DNA from: Actinacidiphila cocklensis
GTDB taxonomy: Bacteria; Actinomycetota; Actinomycetes; Streptomycetales; Streptomycetaceae
DNA: 64,000 bases
Direction of reading: 5' to 3'
Assembly (NCBI RefSeq): GCF_907177275.1
Contig: NZ_CAJSLV010000059.1
Location: 204,835-268,834 of the forward strand
Below the pieces are notes generated by a model. It saw only the letters and a program-made list of their open reading frames with translations. It was not told the DNA's origin and did no database searches. Positions 1 through 7,405 of the stretch are shown piece by piece (positions within the stretch are counted from its first letter, which is position 1; every line of letters begins with the position of its first letter). The position numbers and the translations under genes are program-made.

Positions 1-201
1 CGCATCGGCGGCGGCTGGAACATCTACACCCAGATCATCGGCGTGGGCGACAGCAACGTCGACGGCAGGCCTGACATCGTCGCCGAGGACCGGGACGGCT
101 CCACGTGGCGCTACCGCGGTACCGGGAGCCGGCAGGCCCCCTTCACCTCGCGCGACATGACCGGTGCCCTCTTCGTCCCCCGGTACACCATGGTGGTGTG
201 A
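1..201 (+). CDS. C-terminal end of FG-GAP/VCBS repeat secreted protein (partial)
   Basis: The gene enters from before the window and ends at the TGA at 199-201; 66 codons are visible. They read as one FG-GAP-like repeat: a GGGWN-x-Y turn, then VGDSNVDGRPDIVAEDRDGS, then a W-x-Y-RGTG strand. The same repeat type forms the C-termini of the two large secreted proteins at 28.2-30.0 kb and 30.0-33.4 kb, so this is probably a third family member. Such repeats form extracellular beta-propeller surfaces. The N-terminal domains lie outside the window, so the overall function cannot be given. Confidence 0.75.
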   Translation, partial: RIGGGWNIYTQIIGVGDSNVDGRPDIVAEDRDGSTWRYRGTGSRQAPFTSRDMTGALFVPRYTMVV

Positions 202-260
202 CCCACTCGGCCCCACTAAAGTAGATAAATGTGGGCATAGCAGACGCTGTGGGAGCGGCC

Positions 261-1115
261 ATGCGGGAGCACCGGCACGGGGCCGCCGCCCGTAAAGAGG
301 TGGAGAGCACCCCGGAGCTGCTGGTGGCCCTCGCCCATCTGGTGGATCGGACGGGCGAGCGGATCAGGTTGCAGCGGGCACGGGTGGAGCTGGCGCTCGC
401 GCTGCAGCGGGACATGCTCCCGGCGGAGCTGCCGCAGATCGCCGGGATGCAGCTCGCCGCCCGCTACCAGCCCTCGCAGGACGGGCTGGACGTCGGCGGC
501 GACTGGTACGACGCCTTCCCGATGGCCGACGGCACGGTCGGGATCACCATCGGCGACGTCCAGGGGCACGACGTGGAGGCCGCGGCCGCCATGGGGCAGA
601 TCCGGATCGGCCTGCGCGCGCTGGCCAGCACCACCACCGACCCCGGCGAGCTGCTGCGGTACGAGAACGACCTGCTGCTGTCCACCGGCGGCACCCTCTT
701 CGCGACCTGCTGCTTCATCCGCTTCGATCCGCTCACCGGCGGCATGGACCTGGCCCGGGCCGGGCACGTCCCGATGGTCTGGGCGCACGCGGGCGGTGCC
801 CACGGTGTCGCGGACGACAGCTGCGGCCCGCCGCTGGGCGTGCTGCCCGGCACGCGCTACCCGGTCACGCACCGGTGGGTGCCGTACCCGGGCACGCTCG
901 TGCTGCTCACCGACGGCGTCGTCGAGGGTCCGGCCTGCCCGATCGGCGTCGGCCTCGGCGAGGTGGACCGGCTGGTGCGGGCCGGGCACGACCGCGACCC
1001 GGAGGAGCTGGCCTCCGCGGTGATCCAGGTCGCCGACCTGACCGGGCACAACGACGACGCGGCGGTCCTGGTGGTGCATTACGACGGGCTCCCCGGGCGA
1101 CGCGCGGACCGGTAG
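261..1115 (+). CDS. SpoIIE-type PP2C serine/threonine phosphatase
   Basis: 284 residues, mostly one SpoIIE/PP2C phosphatase domain. After a short helical N-terminus come LQRDMLPAELP, then the metal-binding strand DVGGDWYDAF, then IGDVQGHD, AGHVPMVW and LLTDGVVEG, all standard for the family. Such proteins dephosphorylate anti-sigma-factor antagonists or similar partners, and streptomycetes have dozens. It has no sensor domain, so it is likely soluble and takes its signal from a partner. I chose ATG 261 because GGGAG lies 5 nt upstream; an in-frame GTG at 231 would add 10 residues with a poor ribosome site. The neighbouring MASE1 sensor starts 53 nt downstream on the same strand, and the two could work together (inference). 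Confidence 0.9.
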   Translation: MREHRHGAAARKEVESTPELLVALAHLVDRTGERIRLQRARVELALALQRDMLPAELPQIAGMQLAARYQPSQDGLDVGGDWYDAFPMADGTVGITIGDVQGHDVEAAAAMGQIRIGLRALASTTTDPGELLRYENDLLLSTGGTLFATCCFIRFDPLTGGMDLARAGHVPMVWAHAGGAHGVADDSCGPPLGVLPGTRYPVTHRWVPYPGTLVLLTDGVVEGPACPIGVGLGEVDRLVRAGHDRDPEELASAVIQVADLTGHNDDAAVLVVHYDGLPGRRADR

Positions 1116-1168
1116 ACCGGCGGACCGATAGGTGTGGATTTCCCGAATCGTAGGGATATCTTCCTCGT

Positions 1169-2137
1169 ATGCCGGTGCGCGGACGTCTCCTCATCGCCGG
1201 GCAGATCGTCGTCCTTGCCGCCGTCTACTACGGGGCAGCAAAGCTGGGGCTGCTCCAGCAACTGGTGCGCGGCCAGGTCACGCCGCTCTGGCCGCCGACC
1301 GGTGTCGCGCTGACCGGGCTGCTGCTGTTCGGGCTGCGCACCTGGCCAGGCGTCGCCGTCGGTGCCTTCGTGGTCAACGTGACCCTCGGCGGCCCGGCCT
1401 GGATCGCCCTGACCATCACCGTCGGGAACACCCTCGCGCCGGTGGCGGCCTACCTCCTGCTGCGGTGGGCCGGCTTCCACAACGACCTGGACCGGCTCCG
1501 CGACGTCCTGTCCCTGATCTTCCTCGCCGCCTTCGGCGCGATGCTCGTCAGCTCCACGCTCGGCACCTCCGCCCTGGTCCTGTCCAGCGCCCTGGACTCG
1601 GCGGACTTCTGGCCCACCTGGTCGGTGTGGTGGACCGGCGACGCCATGGGCGTCCTCGTCGTCACGCCGTTCCTCCTGGTGCTCCGCGCGCCCCACCGGC
1701 CCCGCGACCTGCCGCCCGCCCGCTGGGCCGAGGCCGCCGCCCTGGCCCTGTGCACGCTGGCCGCCGGCTACCTCGCGACCAGCACGTCCCACGCCTCGCT
1801 GCTCTTCCTGGCCTTCCCCGTGCTGATCTGGTCGGCGTTCCGCTTCCAGCTCTTCGGCGCTACGACCTGCGCCCTGGTCTTCTCGACCCTGGCCATCCTG
1901 GCGGCGGCCCGGCAGGTCGGCCCGTTCGGGCACCACACCCTGCTGGGCAACATGGTCACCCTCCAGGGGTTCAACGGGGCCATCGCCCTGACGGCCCTCC
2001 TCCTCGCCGTCGTGATCATCGAACGCGACCGCACCCACGCCGAGATCCAGCGCCTCTGCGCCCGGCTCACCGAACTCGTCGGCCCGGACCTGCCCGGTTC
2101 CGGCTCCGGTTCCGCTTCCGGCCACGGCTTGCCGTAG
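1169..2137 (+). CDS. MASE1-domain integral membrane sensor protein
   Basis: 322 residues, very hydrophobic, with about eight predicted membrane segments. The order and motifs fit MASE1: an N-terminal segment ending in TPLWPPTGVALTGLLLFG, then a GVAVGAFVVN helix and a later WWTGDAMGVLVVTPF segment. MASE1 is normally the sensory input of histidine kinases or cyclic-di-GMP enzymes. Here only a short charged cytoplasmic tail (ERDRTHAEIQRLCARL) and a Gly/Ser-rich end follow, so there is no output domain. It may signal through the SpoIIE phosphatase encoded just upstream on the same strand. ATG 1169 is used; the ribosome site is weak. Confidence 0.85.
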   Translation: MPVRGRLLIAGQIVVLAAVYYGAAKLGLLQQLVRGQVTPLWPPTGVALTGLLLFGLRTWPGVAVGAFVVNVTLGGPAWIALTITVGNTLAPVAAYLLLRWAGFHNDLDRLRDVLSLIFLAAFGAMLVSSTLGTSALVLSSALDSADFWPTWSVWWTGDAMGVLVVTPFLLVLRAPHRPRDLPPARWAEAAALALCTLAAGYLATSTSHASLLFLAFPVLIWSAFRFQLFGATTCALVFSTLAILAAARQVGPFGHHTLLGNMVTLQGFNGAIALTALLLAVVIIERDRTHAEIQRLCARLTELVGPDLPGSGSGSASGHGLP

Positions 2138-2421
2138 CAAAAAAAATTGCCCCGCAGACCTCCCTTGATTCCGTCCCGGGACTTCGGCACCCTTCCCGAT
2201 ATGGTGATCGCACTGGGGGACGGCGCTCCGACGCCCCACGGTCACCTCCCCGCCGGGCCTGCGGCGTCCTCGCCGCCCACGCGCCGGCGCTCCGCCGCGG
2301 CACAGCCCGCCCGACCGGCCGACGGCCCGGTGCCCCGCCTTCCGCGACAGCTCCCGAACGGCAACGGCAACGGCACCGCCTGCCCGTTATGACCCGCCGC
2401 ACCCAACCGCCAGGAGGCACC

Positions 2422-3483
2422 ATGACCAACGACGTTCCGGCAACGCCTGCCTTCCCGGCCGCGACCCCCAGCGCCATCGGCTTCACCTCGGGGCCCCCGC
2501 TCTACATCGCTTCCGCGGCGTCCACGCCCCTGCCCGCGTTACCCCTGGCGGACGCGGTGCGCGACGGGCTGATATCGGAGGAGAACGCCAAGATCACCGG
2601 CATGACCTCCGTCGCCGTCGCGGACGAGTCGACGAGCGTGTTCGACATCGCGTCGGCCGCCGCCCTGGCGGCCACCTCCCGGGCGGACGTGCCCGTCACC
2701 GACATCGGCGCCGTGCTCTTCGCCAACGTGTTCCCCTACACCCGCCCGCGGCTGTACAACATGGCCACGGGCCTGGCCGAAGTCGTCGGCGCCCCCTGTG
2801 ACTTCGCCACCGAGCTGTCGGGCGGCTGCGTGGCCGGCCTCAACGCGCTGCTGCTCGCCGCGTACCGGCTGCTCCCCTCCCACGACCGCGCCGCGCTCAT
2901 CGTCGCGGCCGACGTCTGGCGGATGCCGCACATCGACCGCTACAACTGCGAGCAGGGCTACATCTTCGCCGACGGCGCCTCCGCCGTCGTGGTCGGCCGC
3001 GACGCCGGGTTCGCCCGCATCCTGTCCGCGGCGACCCTCACCGACCCCACGCTGAGCGGCATCCACGCCGAGGTCCCCTCGGACCGTACGCCCGTCGACA
3101 TCACCGCGCGCGCCCGCAACTTCCTGCAGACCCGGATGGGCACCGACCAGGTCCTCCCGCGCCTGCGCGGCGGCCTGCGGGCCACCATCGACGCCGCCCT
3201 CGCGCAGGCCCGCGTCGACAGCCTGGCCGACGTCGCCCACGTGCTGGTCCCGGCCATCGGGGAGCCGTTCCTCTACCGGAACTACCTCGACCCGCTGGAC
3301 ATCCCCATCTCCCGCACCACATGGGACTACTCCGCGGTCACCGGCCACACCGGCGCGGCCGACCAGTTCAGCGCCCTCGCCCACCTGGTCGACACCGGGA
3401 AGTGCAGCAGCGGCGACATCATCCTCATGATCGCCGAGGGGCTCGGCTTCCAGTGGAGCCTGGTGGTCCTGCAGGTCCGGTAG
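2422..3483 (+). CDS. Ketoacyl-ACP synthase III-like (thiolase-fold) enzyme
   Basis: 353 residues with the thiolase fold of FabH-like condensing or acyl-transferring enzymes. The nucleophile is probably Cys136 in ELSGGCVAGLNALL, followed by DGASAVVVGR as in KASIII proteins. The C-terminal half lacks the FabH HQAN and GNTS motifs. Instead it has VTGHTGAAD (His309, Asp314), a pattern I associate with divergent KASIII enzymes that transfer acyl groups to non-ACP acceptors. A strong AGGAGG precedes the ATG by 4 nt. It heads the redox cluster that runs to the sigma factor at 7.4 kb, but the 284 nt upstream carry no copy of the shared sigma promoter. The substrate is unknown. Confidence 0.8.
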   Translation: MTNDVPATPAFPAATPSAIGFTSGPPLYIASAASTPLPALPLADAVRDGLISEENAKITGMTSVAVADESTSVFDIASAAALAATSRADVPVTDIGAVLFANVFPYTRPRLYNMATGLAEVVGAPCDFATELSGGCVAGLNALLLAAYRLLPSHDRAALIVAADVWRMPHIDRYNCEQGYIFADGASAVVVGRDAGFARILSAATLTDPTLSGIHAEVPSDRTPVDITARARNFLQTRMGTDQVLPRLRGGLRATIDAALAQARVDSLADVAHVLVPAIGEPFLYRNYLDPLDIPISRTTWDYSAVTGHTGAADQFSALAHLVDTGKCSSGDIILMIAEGLGFQWSLVVLQVR

Positions 3484-3519
3484 ACGCCTCTCCCGTCCCC
3501 CGCATGGCGGCGCCGCGCC

Positions 3520-3545
3520 TGACATTCCGGCGGGCTGCTTTGTCG
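3520..3545 (+). promoter_or_regulatory. Putative ECF41/SigJ-type promoter of LUD gene
   Basis: TGACATT at 3520-3526, exactly 15 nt, then GTCG at 3542-3545, about 55 nt upstream of the LUD start codon. The same architecture and spacing recur upstream of the sigma gene and, on the other strand, upstream of the P450 gene. This recurrence is seen directly; assignment to the sigma factor encoded at 7406-8338 is inference. Confidence 0.65.
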
Positions 3546-3599
3546 TACTGATGAGAGACGTACACACCCCTAGCGAGCAGGAAGCTCAGGAGGCACCAC

Positions 3600-4229
3600 A
3601 TGACCACCCAGGTTCCGGCCACACCGTTCACTGAACCGGCGCCCGCCGAGCTCCTGGAGCGAGTGGCCGCCGCGCTGAAGGAGAAGAACTTCGCCGTCGA
3701 GATCGTCGACGACGCCGCTGCCGCGCGGGAGCTCGTCAAGAAGCTGATCCCCGAGGGCGCCCTCGTCTTCACCGGGGCCAGCGAGACCCTGCGGCTGTCC
3801 GGCATCGACGACGACATCAACACCAGCGGGCGATACGACTCCGTGAAGTCGCGCAGCACGACCATGGACCGCGGCACCCAGCTGGCCGAGATCTGGCGGC
3901 TGCTGGCCGTCCCGGAGGTCATCGTGGGCAGCGTCTCCGCGGTCACCGAGAGCGGCTCCCTCGTGCTCGCCTCGGCCAGCGGCAGCCAGCTGGCCGGCTT
4001 CTCGGGCGCCGCACCGCGTGCGGTCTGGGTCGTCGGGGCGCAGAAGATCGTGCCCGACCTGGAGACGGCGCTGCGCCGCATCGAGGAGTACTGCCTCCCG
4101 CTGGAGAGCGAGCGGGCCATGAAGGTCTACGGCGTGCCCAGCTCGGTCAACCGCCTGCTCGTCCTCAACAAGGAGCCGATGCCCGGGCGCGGCACCGTCG
4201 TGCTGGTCCGCGAGGCCATCGGATTCTGA
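3600..4229 (+). CDS. LUD-domain protein (lactate-utilisation C-like)
   Basis: 209 residues matching the LUD (formerly DUF162) fold: an N-terminal helical region, then GALVFTGASETLRLSGI, then VIVGSVSAVTESGSLVLASASG, and a late VVGAQKIVPDLETAL strand. The VTESGS-L pattern is the best-conserved mark of this family, whose best-known members (LutC/LutB) belong to L-lactate oxidation. Stand-alone LUD proteins like this one have no proven reaction. It has a perfect AGGAGG 6 nt before ATG 3600 and its own promoter-like element at 3520. The SDR gene follows after a hairpin. Membership in the sigma-controlled cluster is inferred. Confidence 0.88.
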   Translation: MTTQVPATPFTEPAPAELLERVAAALKEKNFAVEIVDDAAAARELVKKLIPEGALVFTGASETLRLSGIDDDINTSGRYDSVKSRSTTMDRGTQLAEIWRLLAVPEVIVGSVSAVTESGSLVLASASGSQLAGFSGAAPRAVWVVGAQKIVPDLETALRRIEEYCLPLESERAMKVYGVPSSVNRLLVLNKEPMPGRGTVVLVREAIGF

Positions 4230-4252
4230 TTCCGGCACCACAGAGGTGAAAG

Positions 4253-4290
4253 GTCCCGGCCACCACGGCGCACAGCCGGGTGGCCGGGAC
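4253..4290 (+). terminator. Hairpin between LUD and SDR genes
   Basis: GTCCCGGCCACC pairs perfectly with GGTGGCCGGGAC (12 bp, 14-nt loop). It lies 24 nt after the LUD stop and 40 nt before the SDR start. No T-run follows, which is usual in actinomycetes. It may end LUD transcripts or attenuate read-through into the SDR gene. Confidence 0.6.
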
Positions 4291-4329
4291 TTCGGCATAT
4301 CCACCGCACGAACACCAGGAGGGACTCCC

Positions 4330-5118
4330 ATGTCGGGTCTGCAGGGCAAGGTAGTGATCGTGACGGGCGGCTCCGGCGGGCTGGGCACGGCGACGGCCGC
4401 CTGCATGGCCCGGGAGGGGGCCAGCGTGGTGGTCACCGGACGGGACCGCGAGGAGGGCGAGAAGGCCGCCGCCGAGGTCGGCGGGCTGTTCCTGCGCCAC
4501 GACGTGACCAGCGAGGACGACTGGAGGTCCGTGGTGGACGCGACGGTCGACCGCTACGGCCGGCTGGACGGCCTGGTCAACAACGCCGGCATCGACTCCT
4601 GGTCGCTGATAGAGCACGAGACCCTGGAGCACTTCGAGGAGGTCCTGAAGGTCAACCTGACCGGGATCTTCCTCGGGTTGAAGGCGGTCATCGCGCCCAT
4701 GCGGGCGGCCGGCGGCGGCTCGATCGTCAACATCGGCTCCGCCACGGGCCTGAGCGGGCACCCGCTCACCTCGGGGTACGGGGTGTCCAAGTGGGGCGCC
4801 CGCGGCCTGACCAAGATCGCGGCGGTGGAGCTGGGCCGCTACCGGATACGGGTGAACTCGGTCCACCCGGGCCTGATGTACACCCCGATGACCGCGGCCC
4901 GCGGCGTGAAGCAGGGCGAGGGCAACTTCCCGCTGTCCCCGCTGGGCCGGGTCGGCCTGCCGGCCGAGGTCGGCGAGGCGGTGTCCTTCCTGATCTCCGA
5001 CGCGGCCGCGTACACCACGGGTTCGGACATCGCCGTCGACGGCGGCTGGACGGCGGGGGAGGCCGGCCTGATGCAGCACGCCCCCGCCCCTGAGGACCTC
5101 CCCGGCGGCACCGTCTGA
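4330..5118 (+). CDS. SDR-family NAD(P)-dependent oxidoreductase
   Basis: 262 residues, a classical short-chain dehydrogenase. The cofactor loop is TGGSGGLG at residues 13-20, VNNAG follows in the middle, then the Ser strand (IVNIGSAT) and YGVSK with the catalytic Tyr/Lys pair, then PG-x-M-x-TPM and the C-terminal DGGWTAG. The family oxidises alcohols or reduces ketones, often steroid-like or sugar substrates; the substrate here is unknown. An AGGAGGG 6 nt before the ATG fixes the start. It shares a strand with the LUD gene and converges with the LLM oxidoreductase, so both transcripts may feed one pathway (inference). Confidence 0.9.
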   Translation: MSGLQGKVVIVTGGSGGLGTATAACMAREGASVVVTGRDREEGEKAAAEVGGLFLRHDVTSEDDWRSVVDATVDRYGRLDGLVNNAGIDSWSLIEHETLEHFEEVLKVNLTGIFLGLKAVIAPMRAAGGGSIVNIGSATGLSGHPLTSGYGVSKWGARGLTKIAAVELGRYRIRVNSVHPGLMYTPMTAARGVKQGEGNFPLSPLGRVGLPAEVGEAVSFLISDAAAYTTGSDIAVDGGWTAGEAGLMQHAPAPEDLPGGTV

Positions 5119-5120
5119 CG

Positions 5121-5157
5121 CCGGGGGCGGCCCCCGCGGGGCGGGGGCGGTCCCCGG
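5121..5157. terminator. Bidirectional terminator between convergent SDR and LLM genes
   Basis: A nested GC hairpin fills the 39-nt gap between two converging stop codons: outer CCGGGG (5121-5126) with CCCCGG (5152-5157), inner CCCCCGC (5131-5137) with GCGGGGG (5141-5147). Its position suits termination from both sides. Confidence 0.65.
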
Positions 5158-5976
5158 TCAGCCCAGCAGTTCAGCCATCCGGTCGAGGTTGCGCAGCGTC
5201 CCGTCGCGCGGCTCGACCGGCAGGTTGAACGTGATCTCGTCCACGCCGGCCGCCGTCAGGTCCTCGACGGCCTTCCGCTCCGGCGCGGCCGCGTGCACCA
5301 CGACGTTCACGTGCCGCTCCGCCCCGGCCCGCTCGCGCAGTTCGGTGACGGCGGTGCCGAGCGCCTCGGCGCTGGCGGCGTAGGGGAACCAGCCGTCGCC
5401 GAACTCCAGCACCCGGTCGAAGGTCCCCGGTCCCCAGCCGCCGACCAGCACCGGGATCGGGTGGAGCGGCTTGGGCCAGGCGAACGACGGCGGGAAGTCC
5501 ACGTACTTGCCGTGGAACTCGGCCTGCTCCTGGGTCCACAGCTCCTTCATCGCCAGCACGCGCTCGCGCATCAGCGCGAACCGGGTGCGCGGGTCGGTGC
5601 CGTGGTCGCGCATCTCCTCGCGGTTCCAGCCGGCGCCGATGCCGAGGACGGCGCGGCCGCCGGACACGTGGTCCAGCGAGGCCAGTTCCTTGGCGAAGAC
5701 GATCGGGTCGCGCTGCGGGATCAGCGCGATGCCGGTGCCCAGCAGCAGCCGTTCGGTGACGACGGCGGCGGCGGTGAGCGCCACGATCGGGTCGAACGTG
5801 CGGTAGTACATCGGGGGAAGGTCCATCCCGCCGGGGAACGGCGTCTCCCGGCTGGCCGGGATGTGGGTGTGCTCGGTCACGTACAGCGAGTCGAACCCCC
5901 TCTCCTCCAGCGCGGACCCGAGCGCGTCGGGTGCTATCCCCTCGTCGGTCACGAACGTCGATACACCGAACTTCAT
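5158..5976 (-). CDS. LLM-class F420-dependent oxidoreductase
   Basis: 272 residues of the luciferase-like monooxygenase TIM barrel. The signature is the N-terminal MKFGVSTFVTDEG, then DSLYVTEH, FDPIVALTAAAV, RLLLGTGIALIPQRDP and GRAVLGIGAGWNREE, and a late VLVGGWGPGTFDRVLEFGDGWFP. Actinobacterial members of this shape use coenzyme F420 to reduce or oxidise small organic molecules. I start at ATG 5976, where GGTGAGG lies 8 nt upstream; a GTG at 5985 would overlap that site. Only 17 nt separate it from the P450 stop codon, so the two form an operon and may share a substrate. Confidence 0.9.
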   Translation of the reverse strand: MKFGVSTFVTDEGIAPDALGSALEERGFDSLYVTEHTHIPASRETPFPGGMDLPPMYYRTFDPIVALTAAAVVTERLLLGTGIALIPQRDPIVFAKELASLDHVSGGRAVLGIGAGWNREEMRDHGTDPRTRFALMRERVLAMKELWTQEQAEFHGKYVDFPPSFAWPKPLHPIPVLVGGWGPGTFDRVLEFGDGWFPYAASAEALGTAVTELRERAGAERHVNVVVHAAAPERKAVEDLTAAGVDEITFNLPVEPRDGTLRNLDRMAELLG

Positions 5977-5993
5977 CGCGGTCACCTCACCGG

Positions 5994-7175
5994 TCAGCGG
6001 AGCTTGAGCGTCGTGGGCAGCGAGGCGAACCCACGGATGTTGGTGGTGTAGACGCGGATGCTGCGCTCCGCGTCGATCTGGTACCCGCTGATCAGGGAGG
6101 CCAGTTCGTCCAGGACGATCCGGCCCTCCAGCCGGGCCAGCGGGGCACCGATACAGAAGTGCGGGCCGCCCCCGAAGCTGATCGCGCGGTGGGTGTTGGC
6201 GCGGTCGAGGTCATAGCTCTCGGCGTCGGCGAACACCTCGGAGTCGCGGTTGGCGGACGCGATCAGCAGCAGGACGCGCGCGCCCGCGGGCACCCGGACG
6301 CCGTGGATGGTCCGCTCCTCGGTGAGGGTGCGCAGCACGTACTGGACGGGGGCGTCGTAGCGCAGGGTCTCCTCGATCCACTCCGATATCCCCCCGTCGA
6401 AGGCGCGGGCGAGCTGCTCGGGGTTGCGCCACGCCCAGTACCAGGCGTTGCCCAGCAGCCGCAGGCTCGTCTCGTAGCCCGCCGTGACCAGCAGGCCGAG
6501 CAGCGAGATGATCTCCGGGTCGGTCAGCGGCGAGCCGTCGACCTCCGCCTGCGCCAGCGTCGTCAGCAGGTCCTCGGCCGGGGTGCTGCGCCGTTCGGCG
6601 ACCCAGCGCACGAACAACCCCGCCAGCTCGCCCATCGCCTGGGCGTTCTCCGGCGTCATGTCCCGCGCGCCCGGCGGGCGGTGGAACGCGAGGTTGATCA
6701 GGCGGCGGGCCTCGGCCCGGTCGTCGGCCGGCACCCCGATCAGCTCGGAGATGACGTCCATCGGGACGGTGGCGGCCACGTCGGCGATGAAGTCGAACGA
6801 CTCGCGCTCCAGCGCCGCTTCGAGGTGGGTGCGCACGATCTCGCGGATGTGCGGCTCCATCGCGGCGACGCGGCGGGGGTTGAACACCGACGACACCAGC
6901 GCCCGCGTCCGGGTGTGGTCGGGCGCGTCCATCGCGCTGAACGACATCATCTTGTGCGCGTCGGGACCCCAGATGGCGTCGTCCAGGACGGGGCCGTTGG
7001 AGCTGGAGTAACCCGCGGGGTCGCGTAACGCGGCATCCACGTCCGCATGTCGTGACAGCACCCAGATGTCCAGGTCTGCGTTGTGATAGACGGGCGCCTC
7101 CTCCCGGAGCCGCGCATACAGCGGGTAAGGGTCGACGTTGAGTTGCACGTCGTAGGGGCTGTACTCCACTGCCAC
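5994..7175 (-). CDS. Cytochrome P450
   Basis: 393 residues, the size of soluble bacterial P450s. The I-helix oxygen-activation motif is LLVTAGYETS, the K-helix pair is EETLRY (E-x-x-R), and the haem loop is FGGGPHFCIGAPLARLEGR with Cys341 as the iron ligand. It hydroxylates or couples an unknown substrate and needs ferredoxin and a reductase from elsewhere. GTG 7175 is the start, with TGGAGG 9 nt upstream; longer in-frame readings only add low-complexity sequence. The LLM oxidoreductase follows in the same operon. The sigma gene is divergent, and each side has a copy of the shared promoter element. Confidence 0.94.
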   Translation of the reverse strand: MAVEYSPYDVQLNVDPYPLYARLREEAPVYHNADLDIWVLSRHADVDAALRDPAGYSSSNGPVLDDAIWGPDAHKMMSFSAMDAPDHTRTRALVSSVFNPRRVAAMEPHIREIVRTHLEAALERESFDFIADVAATVPMDVISELIGVPADDRAEARRLINLAFHRPPGARDMTPENAQAMGELAGLFVRWVAERRSTPAEDLLTTLAQAEVDGSPLTDPEIISLLGLLVTAGYETSLRLLGNAWYWAWRNPEQLARAFDGGISEWIEETLRYDAPVQYVLRTLTEERTIHGVRVPAGARVLLLIASANRDSEVFADAESYDLDRANTHRAISFGGGPHFCIGAPLARLEGRIVLDELASLISGYQIDAERSIRVYTTNIRGFASLPTTLKLR

Positions 7176-7296
7176 CTTCGATCGCCTCCACACTTGTGAT
7201 CGGTTCGAGCGTCCCTGTTCCGGTGCCTGACAGAGCGTCAGAAAGTGATACTCCTGGGGTTCCTGCTCGCTGAGTGATCTGTGCGCCTCATAGGTA

Positions 7297-7322
7297 CGAC
7301 AAGACAACCGGCTGGAATGTGA
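7297..7322 (-). promoter_or_regulatory. Putative ECF41/SigJ-type promoter of P450-LLM operon
   Basis: On the minus strand: TCACATT (7322-7316), 15 nt, GTCG (7300-7297), then the same TA-x-x-TGAGG-like tail seen after the LUD promoter. It differs from the other two copies only at the second -35 base. It stands back to back with the sigma-gene promoter, the two -35-like boxes being 15 nt apart. Confidence 0.6.
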
Positions 7323-7337
7323 GGCGGGAGGCCGACC

Positions 7338-7363
7338 TGACATTCGGGTGCGCTGTGTTGTCG
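7338..7363 (+). promoter_or_regulatory. Putative ECF41/SigJ-type promoter of sigma gene
   Basis: TGACATT (7338-7344), 15 nt, GTCG (7360-7363), followed by GGAGTGGTGAGAG, closely resembling the LUD promoter context. It lies 43 nt before the sigma start codon, implying that the sigma factor may activate its own gene. Confidence 0.65.
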
Positions 7364-7405
7364 GAGTGGTGAGAGAAGACGCCGCGGAGGGACTGGTGAC
7401 ACACG

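Noticed and set aside
1132..2421. N-terminal extension of the KASIII-like gene to a 783-residue reading frame
   Set aside because: The first 430 codons are Arg/Pro-rich and shadow the MASE1 gene; AGGAGG and ATG 2422 mark the real start.
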